64,000 nucleotides of DNA. Source: Desulfopila sp. IMCC35008. GTDB taxonomy: Bacteria; Desulfobacterota; Desulfobulbia; Desulfobulbales; Desulfocapsaceae. Positions within the stretch are counted from its first letter, which is position 1. The number at the start of each line of letters is the position of its first letter. The stretch is taken from positions 1,495,501-1,559,500 of the forward strand of contig NZ_CP050700.1 of assembly GCF_010646885.2 (NCBI RefSeq). Direction: 5' to 3'. The translations under genes and the position numbers were made by a program. Shown in pieces: positions 46,053 to 53,973 of the stretch. Below the pieces are notes generated by a model that worked only from the letters and a program-made list of their open reading frames with translations, searched no databases and was not told the DNA's origin.

Positions 46053-46553
46053 ATGGGCATGAAACTCGATGAGTATGATCTGAAAATCCTTGAAACTATC
46101 CAGAAGGACGGCAGAATTACCAAAACGAAGCTTGCAGAGAAGATCAACCTGTCCCCGAGTCCGACCTGGGAGAGGTTGAAAAGACTCGAGGATGGCGGTG
46201 TCATATCCGGATATTATGGCAGGGTAAATTTGAAAAATATTGTACCTGTAACCACGGTGATGGTTGAAGTGGTACTTAAGCGTCACCAGATAGGTGATTT
46301 CAAACGTTTTGAGGATGCGGTCACCTCTGCTCCTGAAGTTGTTGAATGCCTTGCTATAGGAGGAGGCATCGACTATCTGATGCGTATCATGACCTCTGAT
46401 ATAGATAATTATCAGCGTATTATGGACTCCTTACTCGAGGATGATATTGGAATCGACAAGTATTTTACTTATATCGTCACAAAACCGATAAAAAATCTTT
46501 GCTCGATTCCCATTTCGAATCTTACAGATAAAACAACTGCAAATAGACCGTAA
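46053..46553 (+). CDS. AsnC/Lrp-family regulator of the ectoine cluster (DoeX-like)
   Basis: A 166-aa protein. The N-terminal HTH (LDEYDLKILETIQKDGRITK, LAEKINLSPSPTWERLKRLE) is followed by a RAM ligand domain (VPVTTVMVEVVLKRHQ, VVECLAIGGGIDYLMRIMTS). In Halomonas and many other ectoine degraders an AsnC/Lrp protein (DoeX or AsnC) is encoded with doeA and acts with EnuR. An AGGGA site precedes ATG. The MITE-like element separates it from eutD. Confidence 0.88.
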   Translation: MGMKLDEYDLKILETIQKDGRITKTKLAEKINLSPSPTWERLKRLEDGGVISGYYGRVNLKNIVPVTTVMVEVVLKRHQIGDFKRFEDAVTSAPEVVECLAIGGGIDYLMRIMTSDIDNYQRIMDSLLEDDIGIDKYFTYIVTKPIKNLCSIPISNLTDKTTANRP

Positions 46554-46673
46554 AAAAGAAAATTATTCTAAATGCTGCCTTAGTTCAAAAACACCCTCTG
46601 AAGAAAAAAGGATACATTGTTGATGGAGTCAGTATAACTGAAAGATCTTAATTGGAGGTGCTTGTATTAATAA

Positions 46674-46826
46674 CTTCAGGATGAAGTTGGCAGGGTGCTA
46701 CTCGAATTAGTGGGGCAAGATGTGAAAATTGCTGAATTGGAACTTGGTGGTTTAAACCATTTGTCATTTTCCCCGATTCTAATATTGAAAAAACAAAACC
46801 AGCTGTTTGGGCAGCTATGGATTTAA
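46674..46826 (+). pseudogene. Possible family 4 glycosidase fragment
   Basis: An open frame of 50 codons without a start reads RVLLELVGQDVKIAEL then ELGGLNHLSFSP. It resembles the GLNHLSW-containing segment of family 4 glycosidases. It begins after an in-frame TAA and ends just before the PLP-enzyme gene. A short resemblance only. Confidence 0.25.
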
Positions 46827-46839
46827 AAAGGAAAATATC

Positions 46840-48027
46840 ATGACGGACAAACAAATTGGTAAAGGCACAAAATGTGTATGGGGTGGAGAGGAAGAATATC
46901 TCATGCAAAACGCAACACAGGTCCCCGTTGTACACAGTGTTTCTTATGGGTATTCCGATATAGATCAATGGCAAAAGGTCGCATTGGGAGAAGAAAAGGG
47001 GCATATCTATGGGCGGAACACCAACCCTACAGTTGAGGTTTTCGAAAATAAAATATGTAAACTGGAAGGTGCTGAAGCGGCAACAAGTGCATCTACAGGA
47101 ATGGGAATAATCAGCAGTACACTTTTCACCTTTTTGCATCCCGGAAAAAGGGTCGTCTCTGTAAAGGATACGTACGGCGGAACAAACAAGATATTCACCG
47201 AGTTTCTTCCCAAGATTAACGTCGACGTAGCGCTGTGCGACACCACTGATCATGACGCAATTGAGAGAGAAATTGCTCAAGGGTGCGATGTCCTTTACTT
47301 AGAAACACCAACAAACCCGACTATCAAGATCATTGACCTGGAGAGGTTGGCGGCAGCAGGAAAAGCTGTGGGCGCCATTGTGGTTGTTGATAACACTTTT
47401 GCAACCCCCATCAACCAGCAACCACTTACACTTGGTGCTGACCTGGTCCTGCATTCGGCAACAAAATTCCTCGGCGGGCATGCAGATGCTCTGGGAGGAG
47501 TGATTTGTGGCAAAGAGAACCTTATAAAAGAGATCTATCACTATAGAGAAATAAACGGAGCAACCCTCGATCCGATGTCCGCTTATTTACTTCTTCGAGG
47601 TATGAAAACCCTCGCTTTGCGAATTGAAAAACAAAATGCGAATGCCATGGCAATAGCTCAGCATCTTGATTCCCATCCCCAGATAAAAAAAGTGCTTTAT
47701 CCAGGGCTGGAGAGCCATGAAGGTCATGACATAGCACGGAAACAAATGTCAGGGTTTGGAGCAATGCTCAGTTTCATACTGAAAGATGAGTCTCTTGCTG
47801 CTGTGGGAAAAGTCATTGCAAAAATGAATTATGCCCATGCTGCCGCAAATCTTGGTGCAGTTGAAACAATCGTAGGCCCCCCTGCAACCACGAGCCATGT
47901 CGAATGCAGTGCAGCAGAGCGAAAGGCCATGGGAATCCCGGAAAGCCTTATCCGCTACTCCACCGGTATTGAAGATATTGAGGACCTGAAAGACGATCTG
48001 GACAGGGCCCTCGCTGTACTTGCTTAG
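46840..48027 (+). CDS. Cystathionine gamma-synthase/lyase-family PLP enzyme
   Basis: A 395-aa fold-type I PLP enzyme. ATG 46840 follows AAAAAGGA; the longer frame from 46807 has no site. Catalytic Lys is in HSATKFLGGHADALGG, the cofactor Asp in VVDNTFATP, the phosphate/partner-subunit residues in YGRNTNPTVEVFE, YLETPTNPTIKI is intact and the carboxylate Arg lies in IRYSTGIED. The family catalyses gamma- or beta-elimination and replacement on amino acids. As the last gene of the ectoine cluster, with no DoeD/DoeC in view, it may act on 2,4-diaminobutyrate, for example by elimination to 2-oxobutyrate. A sulfur-amino-acid role, independent of ectoine, is the alternative. Confidence 0.92.
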   Translation: MTDKQIGKGTKCVWGGEEEYLMQNATQVPVVHSVSYGYSDIDQWQKVALGEEKGHIYGRNTNPTVEVFENKICKLEGAEAATSASTGMGIISSTLFTFLHPGKRVVSVKDTYGGTNKIFTEFLPKINVDVALCDTTDHDAIEREIAQGCDVLYLETPTNPTIKIIDLERLAAAGKAVGAIVVVDNTFATPINQQPLTLGADLVLHSATKFLGGHADALGGVICGKENLIKEIYHYREINGATLDPMSAYLLLRGMKTLALRIEKQNANAMAIAQHLDSHPQIKKVLYPGLESHEGHDIARKQMSGFGAMLSFILKDESLAAVGKVIAKMNYAHAAANLGAVETIVGPPATTSHVECSAAERKAMGIPESLIRYSTGIEDIEDLKDDLDRALAVLA

Positions 48028-48059
48028 GAGGCTGTCCGCAAATCACCTTTTCCCTCAAC

Positions 48060-48104
48060 GCCTCGATCTGAGAACAGCAATTTTTTCTCAGATCGAGGCA
48101 TTTT
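48060..48104 (+). terminator. Strong terminator at the end of the ectoine cluster (with family B-like sequence)
   Basis: A 15-bp perfect stem GCCTCGATCTGAGAA/TTCTCAGATCGAGGC with a 10-base loop and an ATTTTAG tail. The stretch from 48027 (GGAGGCTGTCCG) and the TGCCTCGATCTGAG-like motif are shared with family B elements, so a partial copy may have supplied the terminator. Confidence 0.85.
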
Positions 48105-48324
48105 AGAAAAATTCAAGCAGAAGGCCATGCAGGCCCGGCGCGTATTTGGCCTCCACGGTGGTAACATGGAAGGCAGTGTTATAACGTCCAGATCAGGATC
48201 CGCCCTGTATACGTTTCACCTCAAGTTGGTTGATTCAGGTTATTCTGAGTATGCAGGTCTGTTTATCGTTGCAGAAAGTTGGCTTGTTGAGGAATCAAAA
48301 AATATCTGCCACCAGTTGTCATGA
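48105..48324 (+). other. Unassigned stretch with one plausible fragment frame
   Basis: A plus-strand frame from 48127 to 48324 (RVFGLHGGNMEGSVITSRSG, ALYTFHLKLVDSGYSEYAG) has natural composition but no ribosome site or recognised family. It runs into the truncated end of the acs remnant on the other strand and may be a fragment of another broken gene. Confidence 0.3.
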
Positions 48325-48815
48325 ATCGGCAGTCCCAGGACCCGCACACTCCACAACACGCATGTGGGATCAAGCGGCTCGCCGACACTGTAGATAGCGC
48401 GGAGCTTCGGGAATTCCCAATCCTGCCAGGCAGCTTCTGGGATGCGCATCAAGCGACGGATCGCGGTTGGAGAGGTGTAAAGGATATTGACCTTTTCGTC
48501 TGCCAAAATCTGCAGCCAGCGACCGGCATCGAACTCGGCCTCATCGCATACCACGGTGATACCATGCACCAAGGGGGCGATAATCGCCTATGAGGTTCCT
48601 GTCACCCAGCCGGGATCGGCGGCACACCAGAAGATATCATTCGAGTGAAAATCGAGTACATAGAAGCCGGTGGCATAGTGGGTCAACATGGCTTCGTGTA
48701 CGTGTATCGCCCCCTTTGGAAGCGAGGTCGTGCCGCTGGTGAAATGCAGCAGGGCAGGGGTTTTACTGGAGGTGGCCGGGATTTCCCAACTATCATCCAC
48801 CTCACGGAGCAATCG
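48240..48815 (-). pseudogene. Remnant of acetyl-CoA synthetase (AMP-forming)
   Basis: The minus strand encodes LLHFTSGTTSLPKGAIHVHE (AMP-binding core, with SLPKG for the usual GKPKG), DIFWCAADPGWVTGTS, then an in-frame TAG (48588-48590) where Tyr is expected, and resumes AIIAPLVHGITVVCDEAEFD, TSPTAIRRLM, SVGEPLDP and GLPIHDNWWQ. After WWQ similarity stops. Both the N-terminal half and the C-terminal domain are missing. A clear decayed acs-type gene. It cannot be the substrate of the Pat-like acetyltransferase at 31.4-34.1 kb. Confidence 0.88.
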
Positions 48816-48908
48816 TCTTTGGTGAAGCGGAAAGCCGAGTGCATAACTGCTCCGTCGGCAATCGGATTCCTTGAATCTCCCCTTTTATTTCACAACCCCT
48901 GCCAGTTG

Positions 48909-50537
48909 CTAATACTCCATTTCATCCAGGTCTTCTGGAGCCATTCCCGACTTTTTTCTCTTTTCCGGCTTTTCCGCAATTAAAGCCTGTGTAGTCAGCA
49001 GCAGGCCCGATACAGAAGAAGCATTCTGAATGGAAAAGCGAACCACCTTAGTCGGATCGATAATTCCAGAAGTATACAGGTTTTCATAGGTTTCGGTCTG
49101 TGCATTGAAACCGAAATCATTTTCGCCCTCCAACACCTCATTGACAACAACGGATCCTTCCCAACCGGCATTCTCGGCAATCTGTCGCAAAGGCGCACAC
49201 AGGGCTTTGCGTAAAATATTCAGGCCATTTTTTGCATCGCCCTCTGCGGTTACATTGTCCAGGGCCTTAATACAGCGGATGAGGGCAACGCCTCCGCCGG
49301 GAACAATTCCTTCCTCTACGGCAGCTCGTGTTGCATGCAGAGCATCCTCAATCCTGGCCTTCTTTTCCTTCATTTCCACTTCTGTTGCAGCGCCGATATT
49401 TAGAACAGCAACGCCGCCGGCCAGTTTTGCAAGCCGTTCCTGTAATTTTTCACGATCATATTCTGAAGTTGTATTTTCCATCTGGCCCCTGAGCTGCTTA
49501 ATGCGTTCATTGATGGATTCTTTGCTGCCTCCCCCATCCACAATTGTAGTAGTATCCTTGTCAATCTTCACATGTTTGCATGTACCGAGATCACTCAGCT
49601 TTACGTTCTCAAGTTTTATTCCCAGGTCTTCAGTTATAACCATGCCTCCTGTAAGAATAGCGATATCCTCAAGCATGGCTTTCCGGCGGTCGCCGAAACC
49701 GGGGGATTTTACAGCCGCAACGTTCAGCGCTCCACGAAGCTTATTGACAATAAGCGTTGCCAGGGATTCCCCCTCAATATCTTCCGCAATAATCAACAGC
49801 GGTCTGCTGGTCTTGGCAATCTCCTCCAAAAGGGGAAGGAGTACTTTCATGGCAGCAATTTTTTTATCGTGCACCAAAATGACAGGTTCCTCCAAAAGAA
49901 CCTCCATTTTTTCAGCATCAGTGACGAAATAGGGGGAGATATAGCCGCGGTCAAATTGCATGCCCTCGACGACCTCGAGAGTCGTCTCCATGCTCTTGGC
50001 CTCCTCCACGGTTATAACACCTTCCTTGCCGACCTTATCCATGGCATCAGAAATAAGGACACCAATGGCGGCATCATTGTTGGCTGAAATGACTCCGACC
50101 TGCTCGATTTCCTTCTTGTCCTTGACCGGCCTGGAAATGTTTTTGAGCTCATTGACAATTGCCTCAACCCCTTTATCAAGACCGCGCTTCAGCTCCATGG
50201 GATCCAGACCCGAAGCAACAAGTTTATTGCCTTCACGAAAAATCTCCTGGGCAAGAACTGTGGCGGTTGTGGTGCCGTCCCCTGCCGTATCGCTTGTCTT
50301 GCTGGCAACCTCCCTCACCATCTGGGCGCCCATATTTTCGTACTTTCTTTCCAGGGTGATTTCCTTGGCCACAGTAACTCCGTCCTTGGTTACTATTGGA
50401 GGGCCAAATGATTTTTCGATGAGGACATTACGACCCTTAGGGCCAAGAGTTACCTTTACGGCATTGGCAAGGGCGTTGATACCCTTTAGAATGAATTCAC
50501 GGGCGTCCCTGTCATAGCTGATTATTTTTGGCGACAT
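48909..50537 (-). CDS. groL: Chaperonin GroEL (60 kDa)
   Basis: A 542-aa chaperonin subunit. ATP-binding motifs [10 protein letters not shown] and [19 protein letters not shown]-like GVISANND, the apical domain and [12 protein letters not shown] are intact. The C-terminus lacks the usual Gly-Gly-Met tail and ends [11 protein letters not shown]. Sequence features ([25 protein letters not shown]) suggest a divergent or secondary GroEL. The ribosome site GGAGGG is 9 bases before ATG. A truncated groES-like frame precedes it, so GroES must come from another locus. Hsp20 lies upstream on the same strand, probably the same stress transcript. Confidence 0.96.
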   Translation of the reverse strand: MSPKIISYDRDAREFILKGINALANAVKVTLGPKGRNVLIEKSFGPPIVTKDGVTVAKEITLERKYENMGAQMVREVASKTSDTAGDGTTTATVLAQEIFREGNKLVASGLDPMELKRGLDKGVEAIVNELKNISRPVKDKKEIEQVGVISANNDAAIGVLISDAMDKVGKEGVITVEEAKSMETTLEVVEGMQFDRGYISPYFVTDAEKMEVLLEEPVILVHDKKIAAMKVLLPLLEEIAKTSRPLLIIAEDIEGESLATLIVNKLRGALNVAAVKSPGFGDRRKAMLEDIAILTGGMVITEDLGIKLENVKLSDLGTCKHVKIDKDTTTIVDGGGSKESINERIKQLRGQMENTTSEYDREKLQERLAKLAGGVAVLNIGAATEVEMKEKKARIEDALHATRAAVEEGIVPGGGVALIRCIKALDNVTAEGDAKNGLNILRKALCAPLRQIAENAGWEGSVVVNEVLEGENDFGFNAQTETYENLYTSGIIDPTKVVRFSIQNASSVSGLLLTTQALIAEKPEKRKKSGMAPEDLDEMEY

Positions 50538-50641
50538 CGCACGTAACCCTCCAATCTTTTGTTTGAAACTTCGTCAGGCGCATCTACCACACAAAGCAGG
50601 ACATGCTTAACATTGTCGAGCTTGATCTCTGTCCCAGCCAT
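50522..50641 (-). pseudogene. groES C-terminal remnant
   Basis: The frame from ATG 50641 begins AGTEIKLDNVKHVLL, which matches the conserved C-terminal segment of GroES (GTEVKLD..EYL), then diverges and ends inside the groEL start region. The first 80 or so residues of GroES are absent. Placement directly before groEL, where groES normally is, supports a deletion. Confidence 0.65.
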
Positions 50642-50660
50642 TGTTGGCGAGTCAACCTGC

Positions 50661-51230
50661 TCACTCCTCCACACCCTTGATCTCAATCTTTTTCACTTCC
50701 GATTGTGGTAAGGCCTTCCGAGGGATGGTAATGTTCAGGACACCCTTCCTGAACTCCGCCTTGACCTTTTCCTCATCCGCATCATCCGGAAGTGACAGAA
50801 TCCTCTGAAATGAGCCGTATGAACGCTCCATGCAATAATAATCCTTTTCCCGCTCTTTTTTTTCCTGCTTTTTTTCCCCCCGAATCGTCATGGCGTTGCC
50901 GGCAATCTCCACCTTGACGTCCTTTTCATTCACACCGGGGACTTCAACGGTTATTGTATATTCCTTGTCACTGGCGGCGACATCGACTTGGGGTTTCATA
51001 AAACCGGCTAGGCTCGCTGACGGGAAATCGGTTCTATATGGCGACATGCCAAAACCCCTGAAGGCATTTTCGAACAGCCTGTCCATTTCCCTGTGCAGCT
51101 GTATCATTGGATGATGGGAACTTTCAATGAGGCTGGCGGGTGACTCAGGGCGTGCAATGGGAACGGTTGTTGTGCTGCTCTCTTCCTCATCTTTGAACCA
51201 ATTCCAAGGTGCCAATTTTTTTATATCCAT
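50661..51230 (-). CDS. Small heat-shock protein (Hsp20, alpha-crystallin domain)
   Basis: A 189-aa holdase. The variable N-terminus contains HREMDRLFENAFRGFG; the alpha-crystallin domain (about 80-180) includes PQVDVAASDKEYTITVEVPG, YYCMERSYGSFQRILSLPD and the C-terminal KAEFRKGVLNITIPR motif. A strong ribosome site (AAGGAGGAGG) precedes ATG. The groES remnant and groEL follow; a decayed duplicate of this gene lies at 58209-58499 beyond lon. Confidence 0.96.
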   Translation of the reverse strand: MDIKKLAPWNWFKDEEESSTTTVPIARPESPASLIESSHHPMIQLHREMDRLFENAFRGFGMSPYRTDFPSASLAGFMKPQVDVAASDKEYTITVEVPGVNEKDVKVEIAGNAMTIRGEKKQEKKEREKDYYCMERSYGSFQRILSLPDDADEEKVKAEFRKGVLNITIPRKALPQSEVKKIEIKGVEE

Positions 51231-51423
51231 GGTTCCTCCTCCTTGGGGAGCAAGTGGTGAATGAGATTCAGGAGTTCATCCGGAACGGCCTCTTCCTGAA
51301 CCGGACTCATTTTTTCAAAAACTCCTTATTCCGAAGAGATAAAGGACTGCCTGCGAAAGACGGGCCCGAACCTCTCATTTTCATATGCCTCATCCCCCTC
51401 CACAGTGTTGTTCTTAACAACGA
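51231..51423. other. Spacer upstream of hsp20; no gene seen
   Basis: It should carry the hsp20 promoter on the minus strand. I could not recognise a CIRCE palindrome. Confidence 0.4.
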
Positions 51424-51566
51424 GGAGCGTGTCGGGGAAAATCCTTTTGACCCATCTCTTCGTTATTTGCGGGAAATATATGCTTGCAATATCAGTTATA
51501 TGGCTGTGCTAAATTTTCTACAATTGCCTCGATCTGAGCCAAAATGGCAATTCTCCGACACACTCC
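51424..51566 (+). repeat. Dispersed palindromic element, family B copy 3 (MITE-like)
   Basis: 143 bases with terminal inverted repeats GGAGCGTGTCGGGGAA (51424-51439) and TTCTCCGACACACTCC (51551-51566), closely matching 34211-34353 and, inverted and more diverged, 31173-31311. Confidence 0.87.
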
Positions 51567-51627
51567 CCGCCAGGCATCATAATTACCGCCCCAATTGAAT
51601 ATCAGCATTTGGGTTTCAATAGCTTTT

Positions 51628-52173
51628 TCAACATAACACCTGGGCGGCATCGAGCACGTTCCGTACCACCTCAGACAGCTTTGCATTGGATACCGGGTTC
51701 ATCATGAACGCTTCAAATCTCATATTGCGGTTATTCTTATCACCTGCCAGCGAATTATGACCGGTACAGTCGATAACCGGAATATCATTGGCGTGCAGCG
51801 AAACCTTATGAGTATCTTTTATATGACTGGCGATTGAATTCGATTTCGACAATGAAATAGCTGCTAACTCAGCCTTGCCCAATATGACAGTTACCAGAAA
51901 ATCCTGATCCTTCGGATGGGCGAAATCGAGAAAATTATGTACTGAAGGGGAAAATGTTGTTGTATCAAGGCCATAGATGTCATGTTGACCTGGTGACCAG
52001 AAAACCCTCCCTGTTCTGATATCCCGCTCCCAGGTGCCGATAAGGCTGTGTTTTTGATTCAGGCCATCGACATTGCTGGTGGAGGAATATGCTCTGCCAT
52101 TCAACTCCTGTCCTGCATATGTGGATAATGCTAGGGGGGAATGCTGGTGACTTATGTTATGCCTTGTATCCAT
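51628..52173 (-). pseudogene. PAS-receiver fusion left by an internal deletion of a hybrid sensor
   Basis: A 181-codon frame. Residues about 40-95 form a PAS start (GTWERDIRTGRVFWSPGQHD, FLDFAHPKDQDF). The C-terminal 70 residues look like the end of a receiver domain (DIPVIDCTGHNS, FEAFMMNPVSNAKLSEVVR, with Asn where the conserved Lys of MKP should be). Kinase domains and the receiver phospho-acceptor region are absent. I interpret it as an in-frame deletion of a PAS-kinase-receiver gene. It could still be translated, but a signalling function is unlikely. Confidence 0.65.
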
Positions 52174-52565
52174 GAATCTGACAGTGTGTAAAGGTTTTTA
52201 AGGCTGCTATTGACCTTGACTCATTTGTTCATCATGTAAACACAACATTCATATTATAGACTCTTATATTTTCTCACAATCCGAAGGAAAAGTCAGGAAA
52301 AAAATCAGGATTTGGTTACGATTGGATAAGGCATGATCTGGCGCTCTTTCCTCACATATCAGTAAGTGCAAGACCTCATAGGCAGACTCGTCTTATCGAT
52401 CTGCTGATTTACCCCTTGGGGCTGATCCCATCATGTTTCGTATATTTCGTGTACCCGGCATGCGGTGAAATCTCAGCTGGAAAAAAGATTGGCTGGCAAG
52501 TGCCTTGAGGGGGTATAATAAGTTAGGAACCATTTCACTCAATCCCCCGGAAGACGAGGTCGCGT
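52174..52565. other. Intergenic region; no gene seen
   Basis: About 390 bases between the PAS-receiver remnant and the hydrogenase remnant; no ORF with coding character, no repeat recognised. Confidence 0.45.
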
Positions 52566-52939
52566 ATGCTCTTGCTCCTATTCCCTGAAGATGAACTCAG
52601 CACGCTTTTCGAGTTACTCTCCTACAACCTCCTTATTGGCCCTGCCCGAAAAGCCATATCTCCATCCGGTGAAATAGAGGCCAGAGAGGCACAAAGGGTA
52701 GGGGCGGTGGACGTTCCCAGAGGGATTTTGTATCACATGTACGCGTTCGACATGCAGGGGAGGATAACCAGAGCAGCTGTATTATTCTCACGAGCCAGAA
52801 TAATGGCAACATACAGCTCGCTCTTCAAGAGCTAACGTCTGAATCGGTTGGGGCAGGACTGCTGGCCAAGGAAATCGAAAAGCTCGCTGTCATGCTTTTC
52901 AGGGCTTATGATCCGTGTATATCATGGTCTGTTCATTGA
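52566..52939 (+). pseudogene. [NiFe]-hydrogenase large-subunit C-terminal remnant
   Basis: The first frame contains VDVPRGILYHMYAFDMQGRI, matching the EAPRG-L-HHY segment of group 3 (Mvh/Hox-type) large subunits. A shift near 52785 moves to another frame that reads TSQNNGNIQLALQ, KEIEKLAVMLFRAYDPCISW and ends SVH. The C-terminal nickel motif DPCxxCxxH has become DPCISWSVH: the second Cys is Trp. The N-terminal CxxC and most of the protein are missing. Not functional. Confidence 0.82.
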
Positions 52940-52990
52940 GCCAGAGAGTCGACCAAAAGGCTCTTACTGGTGAAAAAGAGGAGGTGAACT

Positions 52991-53257
52991 ATGGGATTGA
53001 ATGAGGACTTTTCCAAACTTGCAGACCGACTGAAAACAGAACGGGATGAATTGAAACTGAAAATGCATCTGGCATCCATGGAGGTAAAGGAAGAGTTTGA
53101 GGAAGCAGAGGAGAAATGGGGTCATGTAAAGTTAAAAGCCTCGGATATTGCGGATGAGGCAGTTGAGACCTCTGACGAGTACATAGCTAAGGCCAAGATA
53201 ATCGGCGAGGAGCTGAAAGAAACCTATCGGCGCATCGCCAAACGGTTGTCTGAGTAA
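52991..53257 (+). CDS. Small charged coiled-coil protein, unknown function
   Basis: An 88-aa, almost entirely helical, highly charged protein (KTERDELKLKMHLASMEVKE, EEFEEAEEKWGHVKLKASDI). The very strong ribosome site GAGGAGGTG is 4-5 bases before ATG. It lies between the hydrogenase remnant and a zinc-ribbon gene inside the stress island, so a role in stress protection or membrane association is possible. No family recognised with confidence. Confidence 0.75.
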   Translation: MGLNEDFSKLADRLKTERDELKLKMHLASMEVKEEFEEAEEKWGHVKLKASDIADEAVETSDEYIAKAKIIGEELKETYRRIAKRLSE

Positions 53258-53391
53258 GACACTGAAAATATAGCTCTATGGTGACAAAAAATCTTGGGAT
53301 GTCCGGTAAATTCTAGTTTTTTTAGTTCGTCCCGACCCCGAAAATGAAAATCTCAAAAAATCGGAAATCGACTTAAATGATTGAGGTAAGT

Positions 53392-53766
53392 ATGAAATGC
53401 CCGAAATGTCATTCTGATATGGAGAAGGTTTACTTCCAGACTGTTGAGATCGACAGGTGCAAGGACTGCAAAGGGCTCTGGTTCGATCTCCTGGAGCATG
53501 AACAGCTGAAGATGATGGATGGTTCAGAGGAGGTCGATATCGGTGACCCGAATGTAGGGAAAAAATTCAACGATAAAGATTCGATCAATTGCCCCCACTG
53601 CAAAGCCAGGATGGTGAAAATGGTCGACAGCAAACAGAGTCACATCTGGTATGAGTCCTGCGCCATCTGCTATGGTGTGTTCTTTGATGCCGGTGAATTC
53701 ACTGATTTCAAAGACGAGACATTTACAGATTACTTCAAGGATATACTGACCCGGGAGAGAAAGTAA
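53392..53766 (+). CDS. Double zinc-ribbon (zf-TFIIB) protein
   Basis: A 124-aa protein. ATG 53392 is preceded by GAGGTAAG; the in-frame ATG 53377 has no site. Two TFIIB-like zinc ribbons: MKCPKCHSDM with CKDCKGLWFD, and INCPHCKARM with CAICYGVFFDAGEF. The family is small, cytosolic and of unknown function, often near stress genes. It lies 134 bases downstream of the coiled-coil gene on the same strand. Confidence 0.88.
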   Translation: MKCPKCHSDMEKVYFQTVEIDRCKDCKGLWFDLLEHEQLKMMDGSEEVDIGDPNVGKKFNDKDSINCPHCKARMVKMVDSKQSHIWYESCAICYGVFFDAGEFTDFKDETFTDYFKDILTRERK

Positions 53767-53868
53767 AAAAGGTCATTAAAATTACCACCTGAAACATTAC
53801 GAACATCCCGGTTGAAGGTGATTTCATCGACCAGGGGGCTTCGCTGGAAGAGGGCCTATAGCTGCTGG

Positions 53869-53892
53869 CAACTGACCGGTATCGGTCAGTTG
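53869..53892. terminator. Hairpin between convergent genes
   Basis: A 10-bp perfect stem CAACTGACCG/CGGTCAGTTG with a GTAT loop, between the zinc-ribbon gene and the convergent transporter gene. No T-run; its termination role is uncertain. Confidence 0.45.
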
Positions 53893-53973
53893 CCGGTCAA
53901 AGAGACCAGGGTGTAGATGAATTATTAATACTTCCAGGTAAATATCATATGTCTGCCAAATTCTCGCGGTCTC

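Noticed and set aside
49105..50517. Long plus-strand frames opposite groEL (275, 171 and 185 codons)
   Set aside because: They are antisense shadows of groEL, Ser/Arg-rich, without ribosome sites.
51231..51423. CIRCE operator upstream of hsp20/groEL
   Set aside because: No TTAGCACTC-N9-GAGTGCTAA-like palindrome is visible.
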